Below, piece by piece: positions 1 through 7,262 of a stretch of DNA of 17,840 nt (the stretch's first letter is position 1; each line of letters opens with the position of its first letter). Under the pieces are notes generated by a model. The model had not been told where the DNA came from and did no database searches. It worked only from the letters and a program-made list of their open reading frames with translations. The stretch comes from Rhodothermales bacterium. GTDB taxonomy: Bacteria; Bacteroidota; Rhodothermia; Rhodothermales; UBA10348. The stretch is from positions 1 through 17,840 of the forward strand of contig JAURGV010000018.1 of assembly GCA_030833605.1 (NCBI GenBank), in the 5' to 3' direction. The translations under genes and the position numbers were made by a program.

Positions 1-525
1 CAATTTGCCCCGAATCACTTCAATGAGTTTATCCAGATTCTTGCCTTTCAGTGCTGAAACAGGTATCACCTCATCAAATTCGTGTGCTTCCATGTAGCGA
101 GCGACAAGGGGGAGCACTTCTTCCTGACGAACTTTGTCAATCTTATTCAAGACCAGAATGGACGGCTTACCCCCCATGTATTTCATCGTCATGTCATCCA
201 CGGAATCACGCGTCGCATCGGCTAGAAATACCAATATATCGGCATCTGAAGTGGACGTGGACACGTCTTTCATCATTGCTTCCTGTAACCCATAGCGGGG
301 ATTGATAATACCGGGCGTATCCAGCAAAATCATTTGGGTATCATCCGTCGAAAGGATTCCCAAAACGCGTCGGCGGGTGGTTTGCGGCTTGTTGGTAACA
401 ATCGAAAGCTTCATGCCCATAAGCGCATTTAATAATGTGCTTTTGCCCACGTTGGGACGCCCAATTAACGCGACATAGCCACATCGGTGGTTGGCATTGG
501 TTGGGTCGATGAAATTATCCTTCAT
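1..525 (-). CDS. era: GTPase Era, partial (C-terminus outside window)
   Basis: Era is a GTPase that binds the 3' end of 16S rRNA and helps mature the 30S subunit. The 175 residues present hold the whole G domain: G1 Walker A GRPNVGKST at residues 22-30, a switch I segment with QTTR at 48-51, G3 DTPG at 69-72, G4 NKID at 127-130 and G5 SAL at 157-159. Era proteins are about 300 residues long, so the C-terminal KH RNA-binding domain lies beyond position 1 and was not seen. Without the KH domain a Der/EngA-type relative cannot be excluded formally, but the QTTR-R segment and single G domain so near the N-terminus fit Era. The ATG at 523-525 sits inside the end of pdxJ: the two genes overlap by 11 bp, so they are probably co-transcribed and translationally coupled. 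An era-pdxJ neighbourhood is also known from proteobacteria. Confidence 0.93.
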   Translation of the reverse strand, partial: MKDNFIDPTNANHRCGYVALIGRPNVGKSTLLNALMGMKLSIVTNKPQTTRRRVLGILSTDDTQMILLDTPGIINPRYGLQEAMMKDVSTSTSDADILVFLADATRDSVDDMTMKYMGGKPSILVLNKIDKVRQEEVLPLVARYMEAHEFDEVIPVSALKGKNLDKLIEVIRGKL

Positions 526-1252
526 AGGTAGATCCGGAAACAAGGTGATTCATTTTTTCCACAGCATCTTTTAGCCCGGAAAAAATCGATTGAGCAATAA
601 CAGAAAATCCGATGGAAACTTCAGCCAGGTGGGGCATGGATTTTCCGAATAAGCTGTAATTGAGGTAATCTAGTCCGTGCCCAGCATGAACCTGAAGTCC
701 ATTTTGATGAGCTCGAATAGCTGCTAATTTTAACTTGCTGAGTACTTCTAGTTTGGCAGCAGTGGATGATGCATTGGCGAAGTCTCCTGTGTGGAGTTCA
801 ATCGCGTTAGCTCCCAAACGAGCCGCTTCGTCGATATGATCCAAATTGGGGTCAACAAATAATGCGACATCTTTGATGCCGGCATCAAATAACCTTGGAA
901 TGACGTTGGTTAGCCGTTTTTTGGCACGTAAAACGTCTAAACCACCTTCTGTGGTCACTTCTTCCCGGCGTTCTGGCACAAGCGTCGCTAACTCAGGACG
1001 AATTTTGCAGCAAATAGCCACGATTTCTTCGACCGTCGATAGTTCGAAATCCAGTTTGGTGTCCAACTCACTACGAAGTCGCATCACATCTTGGTCATTA
1101 ATATGACGCCGGTCCTCTCGTAAATGAAAAACGATCCCCTTCGATCCACCCGCTAAGCATTCCCTCGCCGCCATGACGGGATCGGGAAACTTCTCTTTTC
1201 TTGCATTTCGCAGGGTAGCGACGTGATCAATATTGATTAATAAATGGGTCAT
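515..1252 (-). CDS. pdxJ: Pyridoxine 5'-phosphate synthase PdxJ
   Basis: PdxJ condenses 1-deoxy-D-xylulose 5-phosphate with 3-amino-2-oxopropyl phosphate to give pyridoxine 5'-phosphate, the last step of the DXP-dependent vitamin B6 pathway, in the cytoplasm. The 245 residues match the family length. Visible signatures are NIDHVATLRNAR (7-18), HLREDRRH (43-50, including the catalytic His43), the general-base Glu70 (FELS), VPERREEVTTEGGLD (92-106), ELHTG (152-156) and the second catalytic His in AGHGL (His192). One family position is unusual: the phosphate-binding Gly-His pair near the C-terminus (NIGH in E. coli) reads Gly215-Phe216 here. The start is an ATG at 1250-1252 and agrees with the family N-terminus. 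The gene is divergent from the one at 1482 and overlaps era downstream by 11 bp. Confidence 0.97.
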   Translation of the reverse strand: MTHLLINIDHVATLRNARKEKFPDPVMAARECLAGGSKGIVFHLREDRRHINDQDVMRLRSELDTKLDFELSTVEEIVAICCKIRPELATLVPERREEVTTEGGLDVLRAKKRLTNVIPRLFDAGIKDVALFVDPNLDHIDEAARLGANAIELHTGDFANASSTAAKLEVLSKLKLAAIRAHQNGLQVHAGHGLDYLNYSLFGKSMPHLAEVSIGFSVIAQSIFSGLKDAVEKMNHLVSGSTYEG

Positions 1253-1384
1253 CCACGCATTCTTCTAAAATAAAAGGAGCAACTATCGAATTGTAGGGTA
1301 GTCTAGAATGGGATATTTCGGCTTTTTGGCTCAAACACAGAATATTGTGGAATGTTTTGAGAAGCTTTGTCCAAGTGTTTTGGA

Positions 1385-1413
1385 TTGCTTTTCGGCTCAA
1401 GAGCCACTATTTT
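1385..1413 (+). promoter_or_regulatory. Possible promoter with inverted repeat in its spacer
   Basis: In the 229-bp divergent region between pdxJ and the gene at 1482, TTGCTT (1385-1390) and TATTTT (1408-1413) are 17 bp apart, a weak sigma70-like pair (3/6 and 4/6 matches to consensus). The spacer contains the short inverted repeat GGCTC-AA-GAGCC (1394-1405). A second one, CGAGT-N6-ACTCG, follows at 1421-1436. The placement resembles an operator, but the boxes are poor and this lineage may use other promoter sequences. Nothing else was recognised in the region. Confidence 0.2.
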
Positions 1414-1481
1414 CGGAACGCGAGTTGTATGACTCGTACTAATCACATCTGTTTTTAAGGATTTAGTCAAAAAATACTAAA

Positions 1482-1943
1482 ATGGCGTCAAGTAGCCGGG
1501 GCCTAACCACCGTCCTTCAAGTTGTGCTAGCTATAGCCATTCTTGCTCTTGCATACTTCTTGTACTACTCCATCACGGAGCCTTACGCCGTGGTAGAACG
1601 GAAAAAAGAAGTAACCGAACAAACCCGTGCGCGCATGGACCAAGTTCGTGTGGCGATGACGCAATATCAGCGAACGAATGGAAGATTTGTTTCTACGTTG
1701 GATTCGCTTGTTATGTGGATTAAGAGCGACGCATTGATGTCGACCAAAGCCGATTCGGTTTTTGGTGTTGGTTTTAATGCAGACTCCATATCGTATTCCC
1801 CTCGTACCGGTAAAATGTTCATTTTAGCGCTTAACGATACGTCTCGTACTCAAACGTACCTGCTAACGGACCCCGATTCGAAAGATTACATTGGAACGTT
1901 AAGCGGTGATGTTACCGAGTTGAACGCAGCGAGTTGGGAATAA
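1482..1943 (+). CDS. Single-pass membrane protein, pseudopilin-like architecture, function unknown
   Basis: No named family was recognised. The 153-residue product has a short N-terminus (MASSSRGLTTV), one strong hydrophobic segment at about residues 10-30, then a charged, probably helical stretch (about 38-60), and a small C-terminal domain of about 90 residues that should lie outside the inner membrane. The segment around 57-80, with a helix ending in YQRTNGRF followed by LDSLVMWI, resembles the layout of GspG-type pseudopilins (helix, Y...NGRY, then a short loop and L..L). There is no prepilin-peptidase site (no G followed by F/M-T-x-x-E before the hydrophobic helix), so this would be an uncleaved, membrane-anchored relative, if it is related at all. 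The start is an ATG in an A-rich leader without an obvious Shine-Dalgarno. It is the first gene of a long plus-strand run and is followed at once by an actin-fold PilM/GspL-like gene, which favours a joint role. Confidence 0.75.
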   Translation: MASSSRGLTTVLQVVLAIAILALAYFLYYSITEPYAVVERKKEVTEQTRARMDQVRVAMTQYQRTNGRFVSTLDSLVMWIKSDALMSTKADSVFGVGFNADSISYSPRTGKMFILALNDTSRTQTYLLTDPDSKDYIGTLSGDVTELNAASWE

Positions 1944-1966
1944 GCGCTGAGCATTCCCAATTTACC

Positions 1967-2863
1967 ATGGGCGTAACGTCAACGGCTGGAGTTGAATTTG
2001 TGGGTAACCTTATGCGGTACGCTGAGGTTGAGCACAAGGGTTCGGCAAATCGCTTATTACGACTGGGCAATTGCGAATTTGAGTTTGATGTCGCGGACGT
2101 GATCTACCAGGGTCAATCGCCTGAAATGATAGAGACCATTCGGAGTGCTTTAAAAGATGTTTTTAAAGACACAGCGGCCTCTTCGTTTCGGTTTATTCTG
2201 CCCAGCGCGTTTCTAACAAAGTTTGAAAGCGTGTTGCCCGAACATGTGGGACAGTCTGAGATGCGTTCTCAAATTGCATTTGAAACGCATATGTTGAATG
2301 GCGGCGAGCGTGGGGGCGATATTTTTCCAGGTGAATCTCCTACCTCATTCCATCCTCCGTTCAAAGGATATTCTGTTCAGCACGTTCCGCCGTCTATTTC
2401 GGCGCGCCTAAAGGGCCTTTATACGGAAACGAGCCTTGATATCCAGTTAATTCCGAGCGTTAATGCAACCATTAGGGCCTATCGCAAATTATTGGAAATG
2501 AAGGTGTTTGAGTCGGGTAAATCCATTTTGTTGGGATGTTACCCCGGACAAACCGATTTTATTGTGTTAGAAAATGGTGCGCCTGTCCAGCTCACTTCTC
2601 GTTCGACCCCGACAGAAGGCGATCGAACCTATTTTGCGCATGAAACCATGTCAAAACTGGTCGCGAAAGGCGTTGAATTGGACGCGGTGATGCTATATGG
2701 TCACAATTTGACTTCGGAATTAGTCGGTTTGTTGACCACTGATTTTGGGAAACGCGTTTCCGTTTTAAACCCGAGTCCGTTGGTCAACTTAGAGTCAGAT
2801 CGATTTGAGCAGGGTTTCCCGATTCAAGCGTTTGTGCCGTGCCTTGGCGCTTCTATTTCCTAA
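1967..2863 (+). CDS. Actin-fold protein of the PilM/GspL or DUF3822 type
   Basis: The product has 298 residues from the ATG at 1967. The same frame can be opened at a TTG at 1934, which would overlap the previous gene by 10 bp and add 11 residues; the ATG was preferred because neither start has a clear ribosome site. The core segment LLGCYPGQTDFIVLENG (about residues 188-204) has the pattern of the second phosphate-binding loop of actin-like ATPases such as PilM. The later GVELDAVMLYGHN (about 235-247) looks like the strand before their adenosine loop. The first half (SFRFILPSAFLTKFESVLP) is similar in layout to PilM. In Bacteroidota, DUF3822 proteins of the same general design lie next to rsmD, as here. 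The phosphate loops are degenerate, so ATP binding is uncertain. No signal peptide or membrane segment is visible, so it is cytoplasmic. The family assignment is an inference from motif pattern and gene order. Confidence 0.8.
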   Translation: MGVTSTAGVEFVGNLMRYAEVEHKGSANRLLRLGNCEFEFDVADVIYQGQSPEMIETIRSALKDVFKDTAASSFRFILPSAFLTKFESVLPEHVGQSEMRSQIAFETHMLNGGERGGDIFPGESPTSFHPPFKGYSVQHVPPSISARLKGLYTETSLDIQLIPSVNATIRAYRKLLEMKVFESGKSILLGCYPGQTDFIVLENGAPVQLTSRSTPTEGDRTYFAHETMSKLVAKGVELDAVMLYGHNLTSELVGLLTTDFGKRVSVLNPSPLVNLESDRFEQGFPIQAFVPCLGASIS

Positions 2864-2869
2864 AAAACC

Positions 2870-3412
2870 ATGCGAATAATTGCAGGTCGTTTTAACCGAC
2901 GTGTTCTGATTTCCCCCGAAGGCAATGAAACACGGCCTACCACCGACAGGACGCGGGAATCGATGTTTAATTTGATCGTGTCCAGGCTCGATATGGATCA
3001 AATTCGCGTCCTTGACTTGTTTGCCGGAACCGGTGCATTGGGTTTAGAATCGATTAGCAGAGGAGCTGGCCACGTCGACTTTGTGGAGACGTCGGCCATT
3101 GCGGGGAAGGCGATACGGGCCAATATTGCTTCTCTAGACCCTCAGATTAGTCATCATATTCATCAAGAAGATGCATTTAGATGGCTCCAGAAGCCAATTA
3201 TAAGGCCCTACTCTCTTATATTGGCGGATCCTCCTTACCATCTTGATGGGATTTCGAATTTGCCTGAATGGGCCCTACCGAAATTAGAGGAAGATGGATT
3301 ATTCGTGTTGGAACACGATCGCAGAATTGGTTTTTCGGATCACGAAGCGTGTATCGTTTCTAGGACGTATGGGAAAAGTTCAATTAGTATTTTTTCCCGT
3401 CCTTCCAAATAA
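2870..3412 (+). CDS. rsmD: 16S rRNA (guanine(966)-N2)-methyltransferase RsmD
   Basis: RsmD uses S-adenosylmethionine to methylate N2 of G966 in 16S rRNA during 30S assembly. The 180-residue length is typical. The N-terminus MRIIAGRFNRR followed by RPTTDRTRESMFN (22-34) is the family hallmark. The SAM-binding motif I is DLFAGTGALGLE (49-60), the acidic end of the next strand is VDFVE (69-73), and the catalytic motif IV is DPPY (120-123). The ATG start agrees with the family. The gene begins 6 bp after the actin-fold gene and ends 12 bp before coaD. An rsmD-coaD pair is widespread in bacteria, which supports both calls. Confidence 0.96.
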   Translation: MRIIAGRFNRRVLISPEGNETRPTTDRTRESMFNLIVSRLDMDQIRVLDLFAGTGALGLESISRGAGHVDFVETSAIAGKAIRANIASLDPQISHHIHQEDAFRWLQKPIIRPYSLILADPPYHLDGISNLPEWALPKLEEDGLFVLEHDRRIGFSDHEACIVSRTYGKSSISIFSRPSK

Positions 3413-3424
3413 ACTCTACCATTC

Positions 3425-3940
3425 ATGACTTCAAACATTACTGAATCTCATCGGGTTGGTGGATTGGCCCTTTATCCGGGGTCGTTTGATCCATTCACTA
3501 TGGGCCACTTAGATATCGTTGAACGGGCAAGTCGCGTGTTTGGGTCGGTGGTCGTAACGGTTGCCAATAACTCCTCCAAATCGGCTCTTTTTACTCCTGA
3601 AGAACGAAAAACACAGATCGATAGCTGCACGGAACACTTATCCAATGTTACGTCTGTACTGTTTTCCGGCTTAATTGTTGATTTTGCTAAGGAAGTGGGA
3701 GCCATAGCGCTTGTGCGGGGACTCAGACAAGTAGCAGATTTTGACTATGAATTCCGATTGGCATTTGCCAACCGGCGATTAGCCCCAAATCTTGAGACTA
3801 TGTTTTTCATGACGAACGAACATCATGCACTGATTAGCGCATCGATCGTACGAGATATTTTGAACCATGGAGGTGACATTTCCTCGTTCGTTCCTGCAGC
3901 GGTCCTAAAGGCCATTCAGCAAAAAAGTCCTAATTCGTAA
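3425..3940 (+). CDS. coaD: Phosphopantetheine adenylyltransferase CoaD
   Basis: CoaD transfers AMP from ATP to 4'-phosphopantetheine, giving dephospho-CoA, the penultimate step of coenzyme A synthesis. The nucleotidyltransferase signature is complete: YPGSFDPFTMGHLD (17-30) with the T-x-G-H motif at 25-28, the substrate loop LVRGLRQVADFDYE (96-109), and the C-terminal ISASIVRDI (137-145), which corresponds to the family ISSSxVRE motif. At 171 residues it is about 10 longer than usual because of a short N-terminal extension (MTSNITESHR). No other in-frame start precedes the YPGSFDP motif. It lies 12 bp after rsmD and 13 bp before the aminotransferase gene, so co-transcription is likely. Confidence 0.97.
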   Translation: MTSNITESHRVGGLALYPGSFDPFTMGHLDIVERASRVFGSVVVTVANNSSKSALFTPEERKTQIDSCTEHLSNVTSVLFSGLIVDFAKEVGAIALVRGLRQVADFDYEFRLAFANRRLAPNLETMFFMTNEHHALISASIVRDILNHGGDISSFVPAAVLKAIQQKSPNS

Positions 3941-3953
3941 ACAAGAAGAAAGA

Positions 3954-5165
3954 TTGATACCCATAGAGTTTAATTCCCGGGTTGCATCCATGCAGCCATC
4001 TGCAACGCTTGCGATGACGGCAGCGGCAAAAACGAGAAAGGCTGCGGGACATCCAGTCATTAGCTTGAGCGCTGGGGAGCCCGATTTTGCTACGCCTGAA
4101 TTGGTTGCTGAAGCCGGTATTTCAGCCATTAGGGCAGGACAGACCCGATATACCCACAATTTGGGGATGCCCGAACTGCGGGTTGCTATCGCGTCAAAAT
4201 TGCTCAAGGAGAATGGGCTTTCATACGATCCTGATTCCATCATCTGTTCCAATGGAGCCAAGCAGTCTGTAGCCCTTGCCATATCTGTTTTATGTCGGGA
4301 CGGGGATGAAGTATTGATTCCATCTCCTTATTGGGTGAGCTATCCTGAAATGGTCCGGTTCGCAGGTGGTACACCCGTGATTGTTCAAACGACCGTCGAA
4401 GATAATTATCTGCTTTCGCCCGATCAGCTGGAAGCCGCGATTACCGATAAAACCCGGATGCTGGTTTTGTGCTCGCCTTCAAACCCAACGGGTGGCGTGT
4501 ACCCCAAACAGCATTTGGAAGCTCTAGCAGCCGTTTTAAGGCGTCATCCAAATGTTTTTGTGATCTCAGATGAGATTTACGAGCATATTATTTACGATAC
4601 AGCTCACGTTTCCATTGCTTCCTTCGAAGGCATGAAAGACCAGACCGTGACCATAAATGGGTTTTCAAAAGCGTTTGCAATGACTGGCTGGCGGTTGGGT
4701 TATTTGGCAGCCCGTCCCGAAATCGTCAAAGCGGCTTCGAAGTTACAAGGACAGATGACGTCAGCCCCGTCCACTATTTCGCAAGTAGCTGGTATTTCGG
4801 CGTTGGCTTTGGATCACCAGGTTATTCAAGACATGGTTGATCAATTTCGGAAACGACGGGACATGATGGTCGCCTCTCTGAAATCCATTCCTGGCGTGAA
4901 ATGTCCTACCCCAGAAGGTGCATTTTACGTATTTCCTGACGTAGGAGACTATTTAGGCGGCACCACAGCATCGGGACGCGTTTTGAAGACCTCCACTGAT
5001 ATCTGTATGTATATCCTCGAGGAGTTCGACCTTGCCTTGGTGCCCGGCGAGGCCTTTGGCAATGATAGAGGCATTCGCATATCGTATGCCGCGTCAGATT
5101 CCGACCTTAAAATAGCCTGTGCAAGACTTCACGATGCATTTGCTGGAATTACCAGAGCTCAGTAA
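3954..5165 (+). CDS. Class I PLP aminotransferase, AspC type (aspartate/prephenate aminotransferase)
   Basis: This is a fold-type I, PLP-dependent aminotransferase of the bacterial aspartate aminotransferase Ib group, which moves the amino group of aspartate (in some members also prephenate) to 2-oxoglutarate. Visible motifs are GEPDF (41-45), PYWVSYPEM (125-133, the Trp that stacks on the cofactor), SPSNPTGG (174-181), SDEIYEHIIYD (205-215; Asp206 pairs with the pyridine nitrogen) and NGFSKAFAMTGWRLGY (235-250) with the Schiff-base Lys239. An Arg for the substrate alpha-carboxylate is present near the C-terminus in GIRISYA. Its 403 residues are normal. The start is a TTG at 3954. The first downstream ATG (3990) would remove the conserved FNSRVASM segment, so the TTG is favoured. 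The stop codon overlaps the start of the next gene (TAATG). Substrate range cannot be read from the sequence. Confidence 0.93.
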   Translation: MIPIEFNSRVASMQPSATLAMTAAAKTRKAAGHPVISLSAGEPDFATPELVAEAGISAIRAGQTRYTHNLGMPELRVAIASKLLKENGLSYDPDSIICSNGAKQSVALAISVLCRDGDEVLIPSPYWVSYPEMVRFAGGTPVIVQTTVEDNYLLSPDQLEAAITDKTRMLVLCSPSNPTGGVYPKQHLEALAAVLRRHPNVFVISDEIYEHIIYDTAHVSIASFEGMKDQTVTINGFSKAFAMTGWRLGYLAARPEIVKAASKLQGQMTSAPSTISQVAGISALALDHQVIQDMVDQFRKRRDMMVASLKSIPGVKCPTPEGAFYVFPDVGDYLGGTTASGRVLKTSTDICMYILEEFDLALVPGEAFGNDRGIRISYAASDSDLKIACARLHDAFAGITRAQ

Positions 5166-6352
5166 TGTCGTCATTGCCGTCAGAAAAAGATCGATATTGG
5201 CTCCATGCGCTCCTGTTCATGCTAACGTTAATCTCGACGACGTGGGCTGGCGCTGAAATGACGGGAAGGTTCTTGGTGTATGAATCTGCTCCAGCTCTGT
5301 TCTCGTTTTTCGGATTTCCAGTAACGGCGCCGTTTTTAGCCGACGGTCTGCTATTTGGTGGGTCATTGCTGTTGTTTTTAACGGTTCACGAATTTGGACA
5401 CTATTTCGCGGCTCGTTTCCATAAGGTGTCGACCTCTTTACCGTACTACATCCCGTTTCCATTCAATGGAATTGGTACGTTTGGTGCCGTAATTCGGATT
5501 CGTCAGGCTATTCCATCCATGACCAAGTTGTTCGATATTGGAGCGGCCGGACCACTCGCTGGTTTTGTGGTCGCCTTCATGGTTCTTGTTGTTGGATTTG
5601 CCACCCTTCCTGGGCCCGAATACATCGAGGGTATGCCAGGACACGATCGGCTGAAAGAATACATTGTTCAGAACGATGCTTTTCCTGATGAAATGATCCA
5701 GGAAGATCTAGAAGAGGGTACCTTGACCTTGCTAGTTGGAACGACCCCGCTTTATTGGATCGTATCCCAGTTTTTTGACGACGTGCCGCCGATGTGGGAG
5801 ATGTATCACTACCCCATTTTATTCGCCGGCTGGTTGGGCTTGTTTTTCACCGCCCTCAATCTTTTACCTGTGGGTCAACTGGACGGAGGACACGTATTAT
5901 ATGCCCTAATTGGACCCAAGTGGCACTCTTTGGTGGCTCGTGTTTTTGTGATGATCTTGCTTTTTTCTGGCGGAATGGGCTTCATACATGAAATGAAACC
6001 CGTCTTTTGGTCTTGGGACCCTCTTTTAGGTCAATTCTCTTGGGTAATCCTGTCGTCGATTTTGTATTTCTATCTGAATCGGCTCTTTCAAAACAAGTGG
6101 ATCTGGACCGCAGGATCTTTGATTCTTTTGGTCACGGCCATAGCGGCTGGTTCAACCTCGTTATGGATGGTCGATCACTTGGCTTATAGTGTCTGGCTGG
6201 TTTGGTGTCTGATTATTTTGATTTTGATCAAAGTCGATCATCCACCGGTACTATACATGGAAAAGCTTACAGGCCGCCGAAAACTGTTGGCTATTCTAAG
6301 CCTACTCATTTTTGCCCTGTGTTTCAGCATAAAACCCCTGTATATTGGGTAA
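5165..6352 (+). CDS. Site-2 protease family (M50) multi-pass membrane metalloprotease
   Basis: M50 proteases cut substrates inside the membrane with an active-site zinc, often anti-sigma factors or other regulators. The zinc motif is HEFGH at residues 75-79 within a hydrophobic helix. The third ligand motif is LNLLPVGQLDGGH (231-243) with Asp240. About eight or nine membrane segments are visible, roughly at 12-30, 61-79, 126-147, 214-236, 255-275, 289-306, 314-333, 338-356 and 373-390. Between the zinc helix and the next segment lies YYIPFPFNGIGTFGAVIRIR (94-113), followed by LFDIGAAGPLAGF, a pattern typical of the EGY1-like/cyanobacterial branch. No PDZ domain is seen, unlike RseP. A hydrophilic segment at about 150-190 sits in the middle. 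The ATG overlaps the aminotransferase stop by one base, so translation is coupled. The substrate is unknown. Confidence 0.93.
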   Translation: MSSLPSEKDRYWLHALLFMLTLISTTWAGAEMTGRFLVYESAPALFSFFGFPVTAPFLADGLLFGGSLLLFLTVHEFGHYFAARFHKVSTSLPYYIPFPFNGIGTFGAVIRIRQAIPSMTKLFDIGAAGPLAGFVVAFMVLVVGFATLPGPEYIEGMPGHDRLKEYIVQNDAFPDEMIQEDLEEGTLTLLVGTTPLYWIVSQFFDDVPPMWEMYHYPILFAGWLGLFFTALNLLPVGQLDGGHVLYALIGPKWHSLVARVFVMILLFSGGMGFIHEMKPVFWSWDPLLGQFSWVILSSILYFYLNRLFQNKWIWTAGSLILLVTAIAAGSTSLWMVDHLAYSVWLVWCLIILILIKVDHPPVLYMEKLTGRRKLLAILSLLIFALCFSIKPLYIG

Positions 6353-6443
6353 ACCGAGTCAAACTCACGAAACGAATACCTATCGATCACGTTCGCTACC
6401 AACCCCTTTCCTTGTCTAGATTTACTGAACGTTTTAGGTTTTC

Positions 6444-7262
6444 ATGGGATATTTGACTCGCGCGGTCGTATATGCGTTTTTAGGATCCATCATTTGGTTA
6501 GGCTGTGACACCATGCCGGGCACAGAGGACACCAATGCATTCGCTCCATTTCTTATAGCTGGCAATGTTCTGGTTTCTCCCCAGGTAATTGACTCGGACC
6601 TGGTTCAGGTTTCAAATGGCGTATTTGCAAGTGAAATAACCGTTTCTGTTACGGCTTCTGATGAAGATGGAGACCTTCAACGATTATTTGCCGTGGTGCA
6701 AAATCCGAGTGCAGGGGCTTCAGCAATAGGCACTGCCGAAGTCGCCCTCCGAAAAAACGGTCCAGCTACGCTTAAAATGCCTGTTAACTTTCCGGAGGGA
6801 TCGGTTGGTAATTTTCAAGTCGTGGTATTTGCTTCGGACGCTGCAGGTCGCATCAGCAATCGACTGTTGGGCCAAATAGAAATTGTAGCGGGGAGTTTGC
6901 CTCCGGTTATTGAATCGATTGAAATTCCGACCTCCGCGACGCGGCCCGCCGCTGGTCAACCGCCCGTGCAAGTACCCATTGTTGTTACGGTTTCCGATCC
7001 GGATGGCCTTTCCAACGTGTTAGGGGTGGAAGTAATCGTAAACGGTGCCGTTACGCTGCAGTTGTGTGACGATGGAGGCACCTTGATTTGTAATGCAGGA
7101 TTCGGGTCGAGTGGTGACTTGGAGGTGGGTGACGGTAAATACACCCTGACCATTCAATTAACGTCGACGAATGCTGTCGGTACTAATCAATTTGAATTCA
7201 CGGCAGTAGACCGGACAGGGCTTAGAAGCGAAACTCTCACCCGCATTATCACGGTAAACTGA
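6444..7262 (+). CDS. Putative lipoprotein with Ig/cadherin-like repeats
   Basis: The 272-residue product starts with a hydrophobic signal (MGYLTRAVVYAFLGSIIWLGC); Cys21 is a plausible lipidation site, although the -3 position (Trp) departs from the usual lipobox. The mature part looks like two beta-sandwich modules. One has EITVSVTASDEDGDLQRLFAVV (about 65-86). The other starts near PPVIESIEIPTSA and contains VTVSDPDGLSNVLGVEV. It ends with DGKYTLTIQLTSTNAVGTNQFEFTAVDRTGLRSET, the pattern of extracellular Ig-like or cadherin-like domains. No enzyme motif is seen. It opens the surface operon, 91 bp after the site-2 protease, and its TGA overlaps the next ATG by one base. A role as a surface or periplasmic partner of the next product is an inference. 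Start codon ATG; no good Shine-Dalgarno. Confidence 0.85.
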   Translation: MGYLTRAVVYAFLGSIIWLGCDTMPGTEDTNAFAPFLIAGNVLVSPQVIDSDLVQVSNGVFASEITVSVTASDEDGDLQRLFAVVQNPSAGASAIGTAEVALRKNGPATLKMPVNFPEGSVGNFQVVVFASDAAGRISNRLLGQIEIVAGSLPPVIESIEIPTSATRPAAGQPPVQVPIVVTVSDPDGLSNVLGVEVIVNGAVTLQLCDDGGTLICNAGFGSSGDLEVGDGKYTLTIQLTSTNAVGTNQFEFTAVDRTGLRSETLTRIITVN

